A stretch of DNA of 64,000 nt from JANMDU01 sp031376455 (GCA_031376455.1 JANMDU010000086.1:1-64000); one strand, 5' to 3'. Counted from the stretch's first letter, positions 32,058 through 40,501 are shown. Numbers and translations: made by a program. The notes: a model not told the origin generated them from the sequence alone.

Positions 32058-33683
32058 ATGAATTTTGAAGCATTCGCGCCCATGCAGTTGGACGCGGCGG
32101 CTATGCTGCAGTTGCAGCAAGGCTATTTGAAGGATATGCAAGCGCTGGTGAGCAGTGGTTTGCAATCGCAACCGCAGCAGGTCACGGACCGGCGCTTTTC
32201 TAGCGAAGCTTGGGGCGCAAATCCTGTGGCCAACTTCACGACCGCTTTGTATTTGCTCAACGCCCGAGCCATGATGCAAATGGTGGAGTGCGTGCAGGCT
32301 GATGAGAAAACCAAAGCCCGTCTTCGTTTTGCCACGGAGCAGCAAATTGCGGCAGCAGCGCCATCGAATTTTCTCGCGCTCAATCCAGATGCTTTGAAAA
32401 AGGCCGTAGATTCGCAAGGCCAGAGCATCGCCCAGGGCATGCAAAACATGCTGGCCGATATGCAGCGCGGCCATATGTCGATGACCGATGAGAGCCAGTT
32501 TGAAGTGGGCCGCAATGTGGGCACGACAGAAGGCGCAGTGGTTTTTGAAAATGAATTTTTTCAACTGATTGAATACAAGCCGCTCACAAGCCAAGTGCAT
32601 GAAAAGCCTTTTCTGGTGATTCCGCCCTGCATCAACAAGTTTTATATTCTCGATTTGCAGCCAGCGAACTCCATGGTGCGCCATCTCGTGCAGGAAGGTC
32701 ATCGCACCTTTGTGATCAGCTGGCGCAATCCTGATGAGTCGATGAAGGACAAGACTTGGGATGATTACATTGAGCATGCTGCTATCAAGGCGATAGCATT
32801 CTGCGCAGATTCTATGCCGGCTACTGGCACTAAACGCTTAAAGAATTCAAAGATGCCGCAAGGCGCGATCAACGCGTTGGGCTTTTGCGTGGGCGGCACG
32901 ATTTTGGGCACCGCGCTTGCTGTATTAGCCGCAAGAGGTGAAAAGCCAGTGGCTAGCGCGACGTTTCTCACCACGTTTTTAGATTTTTCCGATACCGGCA
33001 TTCTCGATATCTTCATCGACGAAGACAGCGTGAAAAAGCGCGAGCAGCAGTATGCACAAGGCGGCCTGCTCAAAGGCCAAGAGCTCGCCTCTACTTTCAG
33101 TTTCTTACGCCCCAATGATTTGGTGTGGAATTATGTGGTGGGCAATTATTTGAAGGGCGAGACACCGCCGCCTTTTGATTTGCTGTACTGGAATTCGGAT
33201 GCCACGAATCTGCCCGGTCCGTTTTACGCTTGGTATTTGCGAAATACGTATCTCGAGAACAATTTGCGCAAACCCGGTAAGCTAAACGTTTGTGGTCAGA
33301 AGCTTGATTTGAGCAAGATTGACATTCCGGCCTACATTTATGGCTCGCGCGAAGACCATATCGTGCCGATTTCAGGTGCTTACCAAACGACGCAAATTTT
33401 GAGCGGTAAAAAGCGTTTCGTGATGGGCGCAAGCGGTCACATCGCTGGCGTGATCAATGCGCCAGCGGCGAAGAAGCGAAGCCATTGGATCGGCAAAGAA
33501 AACCACTTTCCTTCAACGCAAGTTGAGTGGCTGGTTAATGCCAAAGAGCATCCGGGTAGCTGGTGGACCGATTGGTTTGCTTGGCTCAAACCTCACGCTG
33601 GCAAACTGATCGCTGCGCCACGCACCTACTCCGCCAAGCCCATAGAGCCTGCGCCAGGGCGCTACGTGAAGGCTAAGGCTTGA
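32058..33683 (+). CDS. phaC: Class I polyhydroxyalkanoate synthase
   Basis: Polymerises 3-hydroxyacyl-CoA on the granule surface. About 541 residues from the ATG at 32058, which has GGAGA upstream. The lipase-like box with the nucleophile Cys is NALGFCVGGTILG (about residue 281). FLVIPPCINKFYILDLQP, WRNPDESMKDKTWDDYI and YGSREDHIVP (catalytic Asp) with GASGHIAGVINAP (His) are the usual landmarks. A repeat copy inserts AIKAIAFCADSMPATGTKRL just before the nucleophile strand. It leads the phaC-phaA-phaB set. Confidence 0.95.
   Translation: MNFEAFAPMQLDAAAMLQLQQGYLKDMQALVSSGLQSQPQQVTDRRFSSEAWGANPVANFTTALYLLNARAMMQMVECVQADEKTKARLRFATEQQIAAAAPSNFLALNPDALKKAVDSQGQSIAQGMQNMLADMQRGHMSMTDESQFEVGRNVGTTEGAVVFENEFFQLIEYKPLTSQVHEKPFLVIPPCINKFYILDLQPANSMVRHLVQEGHRTFVISWRNPDESMKDKTWDDYIEHAAIKAIAFCADSMPATGTKRLKNSKMPQGAINALGFCVGGTILGTALAVLAARGEKPVASATFLTTFLDFSDTGILDIFIDEDSVKKREQQYAQGGLLKGQELASTFSFLRPNDLVWNYVVGNYLKGETPPPFDLLYWNSDATNLPGPFYAWYLRNTYLENNLRKPGKLNVCGQKLDLSKIDIPAYIYGSREDHIVPISGAYQTTQILSGKKRFVMGASGHIAGVINAPAAKKRSHWIGKENHFPSTQVEWLVNAKEHPGSWWTDWFAWLKPHAGKLIAAPRTYSAKPIEPAPGRYVKAKA
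32780..32823 (-). repeat. Dispersed 45-bp repeat, copy 11 (inside phaC)
   Basis: TGCTATCAAGGCGATAGCAT followed by TCTGCGCAGATTCTATGCCGGCTA. The flank CTGGCACTAAACGCTTAAAG fits the extended consensus. It is in frame, about 16 codons before the catalytic Cys box. Confidence 0.9.
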
Positions 33684-33701
33684 GCGAAACTAAAAAATGA
33701 A

Positions 33702-33784
33702 GAACACGGAAGACACTGAAACTTCACAAAAGACACAGAAAAAACTTCCGTGACTTCCGTGTAATTTCAGTGACTTCTGTGTTC
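33702..33784. repeat. Large imperfect hairpin between phaC and phaA
   Basis: GAACACGGAAGACACTGAA (33702-33720) pairs with TTCAGTGACTTCTGTGTTC (33766-33784) at 17 of 19 positions. Inner copies of the CACGGAAGTCACGGAAG pattern give further pairing. It ends 49 bp before phaA and may attenuate or end transcription or stabilise the phaC message. Confidence 0.6.
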
Positions 33785-33832
33785 AATAGACTTATTCCAA
33801 CCAACCATCTCACCAAAAATTAAGGAAACATC

Positions 33833-35011
33833 ATGCAAGACATCGTTATCGTCTCCGCCGCGCGCACCGCCGTTGGCAAATTTGGCGGCTCGCTCGCTAA
33901 GGTCTCTGCACCTGAACTCGGCGCGATTGCCATCAAAGAAGCCATCGCGCGAGCCAAACTCACGCCCGATCAGATCGGCGAAATCATCATGGGCCAAGTG
34001 CTCACAGCGGGCAGCGGGCAGAATCCCGCCCGCCAAGCGATGATGAAAGCTGGCGTCGCAAAAGAAACGCCAGCGCTCACGATCAACGCCGTTTGTGGTT
34101 CGGGCCTCAAAGCAGTGATGCTCGCTGCGCAAGCCGTGGCTTGGGGCGATAGCGATATCGTGGTGGCCGGTGGCCAAGAAAATATGAGCGCGTCTCCCCA
34201 CGTCGTGATGGGAAGTCGCGATGGTCAGCGCATGGGTGATTGGAAGATGATTGATTCGATGATCGTCGATGGCCTGTGGGATGTGTACAACCAATTTCAC
34301 ATGGGCATCACCGCTGAGAATGTGGCCAAGCTGCATGGCATCACGCGTGATATGCAAGATGCGTTAGCGCTTGGTTCACAAACCAAAGCCGCTGCCGCGC
34401 AAGCTGCGGGCAAATTTGCCGCCGAGATTGTGGATGTGGTGATCCCGCAGAAGAAGGGCGATGCGATCACTTTCAATGCCGATGAATTCATCAACCGCAA
34501 AAGCACTGCAGAAGTCTTGGCTGGCCTGCGCCCTGCGTTTGACAAAGCAGGCTCGGTCACCGCTGGCAACGCAAGCGGCTTGAACGATGGCGCTGCAGCC
34601 GTCGTCGTGATGAGCGCTGCCAAAGCCGCAGCCCTAGGCCTCACGCCGCTTGCACGCATCGTGAGCTTTGGCACCACTGGGCTAGACCCCGCGACGATGG
34701 GCATGGGCCCGGTGCCTGCATCGCAAAAAGCCTTGCAACGCGCGGGTTGGAAAGCCTCGGATGTTGATTTGTTTGAGCTCAACGAAGCTTTCGCTGCACA
34801 AGCTTGCGCCGTCAATAAAGTGCTCGATATTGATCCTGCTAAGGTCAATGTCAATGGCGGCGCGATTGCCATTGGCCATCCGATTGGCGCGTCCGGCTGC
34901 CGCATTTTGGTCACGCTCTTGCATGAGATGCAGCGCACGAATGCGAAGAAAGGCTTGGCTGCGCTGTGCATCGGCGGCGGCATGGGGGTTTCCCTCTGCG
35001 TTGAACGCTAA
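33833..35011 (+). CDS. phaA: Acetyl-CoA acetyltransferase for PHB synthesis
   Basis: Condenses two acetyl-CoA to acetoacetyl-CoA. It has 392 residues, starting MQDIVIVSAARTAVGKFGGS. Catalytic motifs are NAVCGSGLKAVML (Cys about 89), GHPIGASGCRILVT (His about 348) and ALCIGGGMGVSLC (Cys about 378). It sits between phaC and phaB on the same strand, separated from phaB by 115 bp that hold a repeat copy. Confidence 0.95.
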   Translation: MQDIVIVSAARTAVGKFGGSLAKVSAPELGAIAIKEAIARAKLTPDQIGEIIMGQVLTAGSGQNPARQAMMKAGVAKETPALTINAVCGSGLKAVMLAAQAVAWGDSDIVVAGGQENMSASPHVVMGSRDGQRMGDWKMIDSMIVDGLWDVYNQFHMGITAENVAKLHGITRDMQDALALGSQTKAAAAQAAGKFAAEIVDVVIPQKKGDAITFNADEFINRKSTAEVLAGLRPAFDKAGSVTAGNASGLNDGAAAVVVMSAAKAAALGLTPLARIVSFGTTGLDPATMGMGPVPASQKALQRAGWKASDVDLFELNEAFAAQACAVNKVLDIDPAKVNVNGGAIAIGHPIGASGCRILVTLLHEMQRTNAKKGLAALCIGGGMGVSLCVER

Positions 35012-35060
35012 GATTCACGTTAGAGTCAACAGCAGTATATTTTTAAGCGTTTTTGGCACT

Positions 35061-35105
35061 TAGCCGGCATAAAACCTTCGCTGAGTGCTATCAAATTTAT
35101 AGTAA
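35061..35105 (+). repeat. Dispersed 45-bp repeat, copy 12 (between phaA and phaB)
   Basis: TAGCCGGCATAAAACCTTCG followed by CTGAGTGCTATCAAATTTATAGTAA. The flank TTTTTAAGCGTTTTTGGCAC is the clearest example of the extended consensus. It ends 21 bp before the phaB start, in the mRNA leader. Confidence 0.9.
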
Positions 35106-35126
35106 TCTCATTCAAGAGGAATCATC

Positions 35127-35864
35127 ATGAGTCAAAAAGTAGCCTACGTCACTGGCGGTATGGGTGGCATCGGGACCTCGATTTGCCAAGCGCTGCACAA
35201 GCGCGGTTTTACAGTGATTGCGGGCTGCGGCCCAACGCGTGACCATGCCAAATGGATCGCTGAGCAAGCTGCTTTGGGCTACACCTTCCACACTTCAGTG
35301 GGCAATGTCGCCGATTGGGATTCCACCGTGGAGGCGTTTACCAAGGCTAAAGCCGAGCACGGCCCAATTGATGTGCTCGTCAACAATGCCGGCATCACAC
35401 GTGATCGCATGTTCCTCAAAATGACGCGCGAAGATTGGGATTCTGTGATCGACACGAACTTGAACTCCATGTTCAATGTGACCAAACAAGTCGTGCCCGA
35501 TATGGTGGAGCGCGGCTTTGGCCGCATCATCCAAATCAGCTCGGTCAACGGCGAAAAAGGCCAAGCTGGCCAGACGAATTACTCCGCCGCCAAAGCCGGA
35601 ATGCACGGCTTCACCATGGCGCTCGCCCAAGAGATGGCCGCCAAAGGTGTGACGGTCAACACCGTGAGCCCTGGCTACATTGGCACCGACATGGTCAAAG
35701 CCATCCGCCCCGACGTGTTGGAAAAAATCGTTGCGACAATTCCTGTGAAGCGCCTCGGCACGCCAGAAGAAATCGGCGGCATCGTCGGCTGGCTCGCAGG
35801 CGATGAATCCGGCTTTACCACCGGTGCAGATTTTTCATGCAACGGTGGTTTGCATATGGGCTGA
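35127..35864 (+). CDS. phaB: Acetoacetyl-CoA reductase
   Basis: Reduces acetoacetyl-CoA to (R)-3-hydroxybutyryl-CoA with NADPH. It is a 245-residue short-chain dehydrogenase. The cofactor motif is YVTGGMGGIGTSICQ (residues 5-19), with VLVNNAGITRDRMFLKM and the catalytic Ser plus YSAAK (IQISSVNGEKGQAGQTNYSA). The end is SGFTTGADFSCNGGLHMG. AAGAGGAATCATC precedes the ATG. It supplies the PhaC monomer. Confidence 0.95.
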   Translation: MSQKVAYVTGGMGGIGTSICQALHKRGFTVIAGCGPTRDHAKWIAEQAALGYTFHTSVGNVADWDSTVEAFTKAKAEHGPIDVLVNNAGITRDRMFLKMTREDWDSVIDTNLNSMFNVTKQVVPDMVERGFGRIIQISSVNGEKGQAGQTNYSAAKAGMHGFTMALAQEMAAKGVTVNTVSPGYIGTDMVKAIRPDVLEKIVATIPVKRLGTPEEIGGIVGWLAGDESGFTTGADFSCNGGLHMG

Positions 35865-35887
35865 TGGGACATGCCGAGCCGCGAACC

Positions 35888-36154
35888 ATGCCCACCATCT
35901 CTACTTTCTTTGGGATCATCATCAGGATGTGGCACGACGATCACCCGCCGATCCACATTCATGCTGAGTATCAAGGCTTTGAAGCTTTGATTGAAGTGCG
36001 TACGGGCTTGGTGCGCGAAGGTCAGTTACCTAGAAAAGTGGCAAGCATTGTGAAAGACTGGTGTTTGACGCACCAGTCTGAATTGCTGGACAATTGGGAT
36101 CGAGCGCAGAAGTTTGAGCCACTGAACAAAATCCAAGGAGCTGATCGTGATTAA
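35888..36154 (+). CDS. DUF4160 protein (candidate toxin-antitoxin partner)
   Basis: 88 residues from ATG 35888. The domain signature is MPTISTFFGIIIRMWHDDHP followed by PIHIHAEYQGFEALIEV, then a helical end VASIVKDWCLTHQSELLDNW. DUF4160 genes are commonly paired with DUF2442 genes, as here with an 8-bp overlap. The pair is often proposed as toxin-antitoxin-like; that role is unproven. Confidence 0.88.
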   Translation: MPTISTFFGIIIRMWHDDHPPIHIHAEYQGFEALIEVRTGLVREGQLPRKVASIVKDWCLTHQSELLDNWDRAQKFEPLNKIQGADRD

Positions 36155-36395
36155 GATTTTAAGTTGTAAGTCCGCCAGCGATTTCATTTTAGAGATCAAG
36201 TTCTCTAATGGGGAAACTGGACATTTTGATGGCCAAGCGTATTTGGAAAATCGAGCAGGTTTGTTGCTTGAGCCCTTGCGTGAAAAAGCCTATTTCAAAC
36301 GGGCATTTATTGATGCTGGTGCGCTTTGCTGGCCCAACGGATTAGAGCTCTCAGGTGGCCGTGTACTAGAGCTTTGTAAGCTACTTATTTCTTAA
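36147..36395 (+). CDS. DUF2442 protein
   Basis: 82 residues from a GTG inside the end of the DUF4160 gene. It has the family pattern IKFSNGETGHFDGQAYLENR, LLEPLREKAYFKRAFIDAGA and LCWPNGLELSGGRVLELCK. It is small, probably cytosolic, and translated together with DUF4160. Confidence 0.88.
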   Translation: MIKILSCKSASDFILEIKFSNGETGHFDGQAYLENRAGLLLEPLREKAYFKRAFIDAGALCWPNGLELSGGRVLELCKLLIS

Positions 36396-36790
36396 CCTCT
36401 TCATCTTTCATTGAAATTTCTACGGCTGTGCCCACGGCAGGGCGTACTCCTCCAAGGCAATAGAAGCTGGTGCGAGCTTTGATAGAGTTCACGCTGAGGA
36501 ATTAATGTTGGATTGGCATTGACGGTGAATGGTGAATGGTGACGAGCCCTTCCGCACTGCCCCATTGCAGTGAGCCCCTCATGAAAATTTTCAACGCAGC
36601 AGCGCTGCCTGACTATCAGCTTGAGTTGACCTATACTGACGAAAGCGGTCCAACTCCGGCAGCGACGACATCGGGCGTAAGACCTTCGCATGGTCGGTTC
36701 TCCTCGTGTATTCCGGTCAGTGATTATTTTTTTAAAATTTCGTTGGTTTCTCATGCAACGAACCTACATAAACGGCTTCAATAGAAAAAA
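36396..36790. other. Gene-poor stretch with a possible DUF2442 remnant
   Basis: No convincing complete gene. A short opening at 36581 reads MKIFNAAALPDYQLELTYTD, like the start of a DUF2442 protein, and then loses similarity, so it may be a remnant. GGTGAATGGTGAATGGTGA at 36524-36542 is a short tandem repeat. Open frames on both strands here are Ser/Pro or Arg rich and look like chance. Confidence 0.4.
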
Positions 36791-37189
36791 ATGAAAAACA
36801 TTGAAATTGCAGGGCAAACCTTTGAACTAGCGAGCCGTTGGAGGCGTTTCTTTGCTTATTGGATTGATATCTTGCCTTTTGCTTTTTTGTTTTGGGTTCC
36901 GGTACTAAATCTCATACTTTTTGCATACCTTTTTGTTCGAGACGCAATTCCTCAACTGAACGGTCAAAGCCTTGGCAAACGGATGCTCGGGCTGCGGGTC
37001 ATCAATGCTGAGACTGGCCAACACACTACCGGTAAATACGCGCCGGTTTTTTTACGCGAGCTGAGCCTAACAATTCCAATATTCAACATAGTTGATGCGC
37101 TATTTATTTTTTCGGGTTCTCAGAAACGAATCGGCGATAAATGGGCTAAAACGGTTGTCGTTCGTGACACATCCAAGTGGGATTGGTAA
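36791..37189 (+). CDS. RDD family membrane protein
   Basis: 132 residues. The RDD fold is shown by SRWRRFFAYWIDILPFAFLF (helix 1 with Arg and Asp), VPVLNLILFAYLFVRDAI (helix 2), QSLGKRMLGLRVINAETGQ and IPIFNIVDALFIFSG with RIGDKWAKTVVV. Role unknown; some members are ion antiporters. It is AT-richer than its neighbours, which suggests later acquisition. Confidence 0.88.
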   Translation: MKNIEIAGQTFELASRWRRFFAYWIDILPFAFLFWVPVLNLILFAYLFVRDAIPQLNGQSLGKRMLGLRVINAETGQHTTGKYAPVFLRELSLTIPIFNIVDALFIFSGSQKRIGDKWAKTVVVRDTSKWDW

Positions 37190-37210
37190 GGTTTTTTCTT
37201 CGAGATTCAT

Positions 37211-37699
37211 ATGTTTAAAAATTTTGTATTGACTAGTCTTGCTGTGATGTCGGCCTCTGCGTACTCTGCTAATTTTGAGACCTACCGGCCTCACCTTGAA
37301 AGCGATGTTCTGTGTGGGTCTTTTCCCGATACCAATGTGGAGTCGCATTTCAAGAATTTGAAAGCTGCTGGTGTTATCTCAAACAAGGCAAAAATTGGTG
37401 ATAGCCCTTCTGACTGGGAAGCAATAAAAGCTGCACCTGGGTTTACGGCGTTTGGCCTGCCGATCACAGCAGTTCTGTTGTTTCCTGGATACCGTGCAAG
37501 CTCGCCTCATGTCGCACTCACTCTTGTGGCCACACCCAAAGAGGTTGCCGCTGCGATCATGGCGAAAAATGCCTTTAAGAATTCGAAATTTAAGGTTTCG
37601 AAAAACGGCACTTTCACTTCGTCAAACAAATCTAAAGGATTTGTATTGAGCATCCGTAAAGAGGCTGCTGGCACGGTCGTGTCATGCGATGAAAGCTGA
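37211..37699 (+). CDS. Secreted protein, unknown function
   Basis: 162 residues with a clear signal peptide (MFKNFVLTSLAVMSASAYSA, cut near residue 20). The mature part has two cysteines (DVLCGSFP and TVVSCDES at the end) that could form a disulfide. I do not recognise the family. It lies 21 bp after the RDD gene in the same direction, shares its low GC, and has GAGATTCAT before the ATG. Confidence 0.75.
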   Translation: MFKNFVLTSLAVMSASAYSANFETYRPHLESDVLCGSFPDTNVESHFKNLKAAGVISNKAKIGDSPSDWEAIKAAPGFTAFGLPITAVLLFPGYRASSPHVALTLVATPKEVAAAIMAKNAFKNSKFKVSKNGTFTSSNKSKGFVLSIRKEAAGTVVSCDES

Positions 37700-37729
37700 T
37701 TCACATCCGCAAGGTAAGAGTTTGGCAAC

Positions 37730-38833
37730 TTATTTCGTCGTAGTTAATAAGCCTGCAATCTCTTCATAACCCAACTCAAGAGCCACATCGGCAGCGGTGT
37801 GGCCTTGGCTGTTTTTGGAGCTGCGATCTGCACCTGCGCCAAGCAAAATTTGTACGCCCTCTTGCCAGCGTTGGATCACGGTTTGGGTAAGGGCTGGGTT
37901 GCCATCAGGGGCGATGACGTTGGGCGAGGTGCCTCGTGCGAGGGATTGGCGTAGTGTGAGTGCATCTTTCGCTGCGATGGCTGAGAAAAGCGTTTGGCGC
38001 GAGAAGGCCGGCGAGGCTGCTCTTGCCATGATGGGTGGTGCAGTATCAGCAGAAGGCATCGACGGCATGGCTGATCTGGCTGCAGGCTCTGGAGCGGGTG
38101 CAGCGGCGACGCCGGAGGCGGCTTCTTGCATGCGTGCGCGAGTGGCCTCGAGTTCTGCTGCCGGTGCAGGGGAGGGTACAGGGGATGTGCTTAGCGTGGC
38201 CATCTCAGCGGCATCAGCTTTGGATGAAGATTGCGCAGCTATCTTGGCTTGGGCCTGCTTTGCAGGCGCATTGGCGGCTGGTGGCGAGGCAGATGCAATC
38301 GGAGCAGCGAAAGCAGCAGGAGCAGAGAGATCACGTGAAGGCGGCACTGAGGCAGTCTTCGATGCAACGAGTCCAGATGCTGAAGCAGATCCCGGTGCAG
38401 GTGCGGCAGCCGGCGCGGGAGCTGCTGCCACGACCGTTGAACTTGGCTTGGCACTTATCGCGGCATCTTGTTCTTCAGGCATGCCATGCTCGAATTGCCA
38501 CCAGAGCAAGCCAGCAAGGCCCATCACGGCGAGGCTGCCCAAGGCACGAATGTTCCAGAAGCTATCGTTAGCCACTTCGGCGGCCAGGATCTTTTTTTCT
38601 GCTTGGTTTTTAATGCCTTTTGAGCCATTTGCCGGCATAGAATATGCGCGAGACGCTACTGTATTGATAGCAATTTCTTGCGCGCGTTCAGCGTGTACGC
38701 TGTGCGCCTTTGCAGCTTCAATAATGCGCGCGTGCAGGGCTTCGGGTGGCGTCTCAGGCAGGCCGTCGGGCAATGCGGCCTTGGCTTGCGCGTAGCGTTG
38801 CAGCAATTCGTCTGGAGGCATATTGGGCTTCAT
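37730..38833 (-). CDS. Ankyrin-repeat membrane protein, possible anti-sigma factor
   Basis: 367 residues. A cytosolic N-terminal part (residues 1-85, PPDELLQRYAQAKAALPDG and PPEALHARIIEAAKAHS) precedes a transmembrane helix (about 98-112, ALGSLAVMGLAGLLWWQF). A long Ala/Pro/Ser-rich linker follows, then C-terminal ankyrin repeats (about 280-365, LFSAIAAKDALTLRQSLARG, VQILLGAGADRSSKNSQGHT, AADVALELGYEEIAGLL). It overlaps the ECF sigma gene by 4 bp, so co-expression and an anti-sigma role are likely but inferred. A repeat copy encodes INTVASRAYSMPANGSKG. Confidence 0.8.
   Translation of the reverse strand: MKPNMPPDELLQRYAQAKAALPDGLPETPPEALHARIIEAAKAHSVHAERAQEIAINTVASRAYSMPANGSKGIKNQAEKKILAAEVANDSFWNIRALGSLAVMGLAGLLWWQFEHGMPEEQDAAISAKPSSTVVAAAPAPAAAPAPGSASASGLVASKTASVPPSRDLSAPAAFAAPIASASPPAANAPAKQAQAKIAAQSSSKADAAEMATLSTSPVPSPAPAAELEATRARMQEAASGVAAAPAPEPAARSAMPSMPSADTAPPIMARAASPAFSRQTLFSAIAAKDALTLRQSLARGTSPNVIAPDGNPALTQTVIQRWQEGVQILLGAGADRSSKNSQGHTAADVALELGYEEIAGLLTTTK
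38629..38672 (+). repeat. Dispersed 45-bp repeat, copy 13 (inside the ankyrin gene)
   Basis: TTGCCGGCATAGAATATGCG followed by CGAGACGCTACTGTATTGATAGCA. The flank TTTTTAATGCCTTTTGAGCC fits the extended consensus. It is in frame in the leftward gene, between the N-terminal helices and the membrane helix. Confidence 0.85.
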
Positions 38834-39468
38834 GATTGCGCCTCCAAGCGGGCCGAGCAGTTTGGGCTATCGGGTGACCAAGCCGCTAGGCTGGCTCTGA
38901 GCTTGCTGCGGGCATAACGCAGCCGGCTTTTGGCGGTTTCAAACGTCACTTGGCAACTTGCTGCAATCTCCTCCACACTGAGGCCTCCCTCAGCTTGCAG
39001 CAAGAAGGCTTCGCGCTGATCCTCCGGCAAATCTTGCAGCGCTTGCAGCAGCGCATCGGCTTGCTCGCGGCCTTCGAGCTGGCGCAATGGGCCAAAGCTG
39101 GAATCAGCGGCTTGATTATCCAGCCAATTATTTTGAGAATCTGAGAAGTCTTCTGTGCTGACTGTGGGCTTTTGCTTGCGTAGGAAATCAACGGTGCGGC
39201 TTCGGGCGAGCGTGAAAAGCCAAGTACGAAATTGTGCTGTTGGCTCACCGCTTGCGGCGTTGTCCACATAATTCGCGGCCTGCTTAGTGACGGTGATCCA
39301 GGTGTCTTGCATCACATCTTCCGCCGCCGCTGCATCGCGCAAAGTTTTCACAATGAATCTCCAAAGCGCGGTTTCATGCCTTTTAAGCAACACCTCAAAC
39401 GCCGCAACATCGCCGCGAGCATAACGCTGCATCAAGGCGAGGTCTGTAGCTTCGAGGTCGGTACTCAC
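38830..39468 (-). CDS. ECF-type RNA polymerase sigma factor
   Basis: About 213 residues from a GTG at 39468 (VSTDLEATDLALMQRY); an ATG at 39522 would overlap the upstream gene. Region 2 reads LLKRHETALWRFIVKTLRDA, EDVMQDTWITVTKQA and FRTWLFTLARSRTVDFLRK. Region 4 reads LQDLPEDQREAFLLQAEGG followed by LSVEEIAASCQVTFETAKSR, a clear helix-turn-helix. It lies between an exported protein gene and the ankyrin membrane protein gene, all leftward. Confidence 0.92.
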   Translation of the reverse strand: MSTDLEATDLALMQRYARGDVAAFEVLLKRHETALWRFIVKTLRDAAAAEDVMQDTWITVTKQAANYVDNAASGEPTAQFRTWLFTLARSRTVDFLRKQKPTVSTEDFSDSQNNWLDNQAADSSFGPLRQLEGREQADALLQALQDLPEDQREAFLLQAEGGLSVEEIAASCQVTFETAKSRLRYARSKLRASLAAWSPDSPNCSARLEAQS

Positions 39469-39493
39469 GCGGCAATCATAGGCGGCTTTGTTT

Positions 39494-40357
39494 TCAGTAT
39501 CTCGTGGGTGGATCGGGCACATAGCCCATCGGCGAGCCGGGGTTGGGGTTGGGGTTGGGCACGCTCTGTTGGCGTGGGCTGGGGATGACGCCCAGTGCCA
39601 TCAGATTGGCATGGCTGTCGTAGCGAATGCGGATGATCTCGTTGGGTTGCGTGCTTTCGCGAACGAACGGTGTGCGGCTGACGACGGAGTGCTCGCGCTC
39701 GCCGTGCGCCGTGCCGAGTTTGGGCGCGAGCGAAGGCGCAGCTTGTCCAGAAGAGCGCTCGCGATCCGTACTGGCCTCTGCCGATGGCATGGCTTTGCGC
39801 GCTGTGCTGTCGGCACGCTCCATTGCTGCAGAAGGAGCGGGAGCTGCGGCAGCGGGCGCTTCTTGGCGCTGAGCCACTGCAGGGGATGAGTAAATCGCCA
39901 CAGGAGGCTGCTCGCGAAACAGCGCCACGCCAATCACGCCCATATCGTGCGGCTTGCCCATGCGCTCGGCATAGCTATTCCCCGGCGATGCCGTGAACAC
40001 AAAGGCCGCCACTTCCGAATCATTCTTGCGCCAGCCTTCAATCCCGTAGCGCTGCCCGCTTTCAAACACATAACCCGATTGCCCAAAATCTGCCGTCTCA
40101 CCCGAGAGCACATTCAACCCATCGACCGACGTAACCGCCAACACGCGCAATCCGCGCGAATTGCGTACTTGTATCGAATACTTTGCTCCGGGTTGCCCGG
40201 CAATCCAATACTCACCACGGTGAAAATGCACCAGCAACGTACGCCCCGTGCTGCGATCCACCACATTCACGTCGGCTACCCGCCCAATGGCTAAGGCTTG
40301 CAGCGCGGCACTGGACAAAGCGGCGACGAGCAAAAATTTGAAAAAAGCACGATTCAT
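39494..40357 (-). CDS. Exported protein upstream of the ECF sigma factor
   Basis: 287 residues with a signal peptide (MNRAFFKFLLVAALSSAALQ, cut after ALA near residue 23). Residues 25-150 form a beta-rich domain (VVDRSTGRTLLVHFHRGEYW, GYVFESGQRYGIEGWRKND, VAAFVFTASPGNSYAERMG). The C-terminal half is Ala/Pro/Ser rich and low-complexity, ending PNPNPNPGSPMGYVPDPPTR. I do not recognise the family. Gene order suggests it is either the signal source or the main target of the sigma/anti-sigma pair. Confidence 0.8.
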   Translation of the reverse strand: MNRAFFKFLLVAALSSAALQALAIGRVADVNVVDRSTGRTLLVHFHRGEYWIAGQPGAKYSIQVRNSRGLRVLAVTSVDGLNVLSGETADFGQSGYVFESGQRYGIEGWRKNDSEVAAFVFTASPGNSYAERMGKPHDMGVIGVALFREQPPVAIYSSPAVAQRQEAPAAAAPAPSAAMERADSTARKAMPSAEASTDRERSSGQAAPSLAPKLGTAHGEREHSVVSRTPFVRESTQPNEIIRIRYDSHANLMALGVIPSPRQQSVPNPNPNPGSPMGYVPDPPTRY

Positions 40358-40441
40358 AAAAGCTCCTAAATAGTTTGAAGCTTGTTAAACGCGCAGTGAA
40401 AGCAAACGGGGTTAAACCTTTTTCTCTTTTAGGTATTTTTT

Positions 40442-40474
40442 TGCGTCTTCTGCGAAACCTCTGCGTCTTCTGCG
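40442..40474. repeat. Short direct repeat upstream of the exported-protein gene
   Basis: TGCGTCTTCTGCG occurs at 40442-40454 and 40462-40474, separated by AAACCTC. Its style is like the AGACACAGAA-type hairpin at 33.7 kb. It lies between convergent-free ends of two leftward genes; role unknown. Confidence 0.45.
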
Positions 40475-40501
40475 TCCGGATGTTTTTTGTAATTCTCTGA
40501 C

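Noticed and set aside
32037..32777. Open frame opposite the phaC 5' half
   Set aside because: It is His/Leu/Arg rich without motifs, and phaC is certain on the other strand.
36401..36754. 117-codon leftward frame in the stretch after DUF2442
   Set aside because: It is Arg/Cys-rich, has no ribosome site, and overlaps a better-supported remnant on the other strand.
37797..38795. 332-codon open frame opposite the ankyrin gene
   Set aside because: Composition mirrors the Ala/Pro/Ser linker on the other strand; the ankyrin gene has clear domains and couples to the sigma gene.
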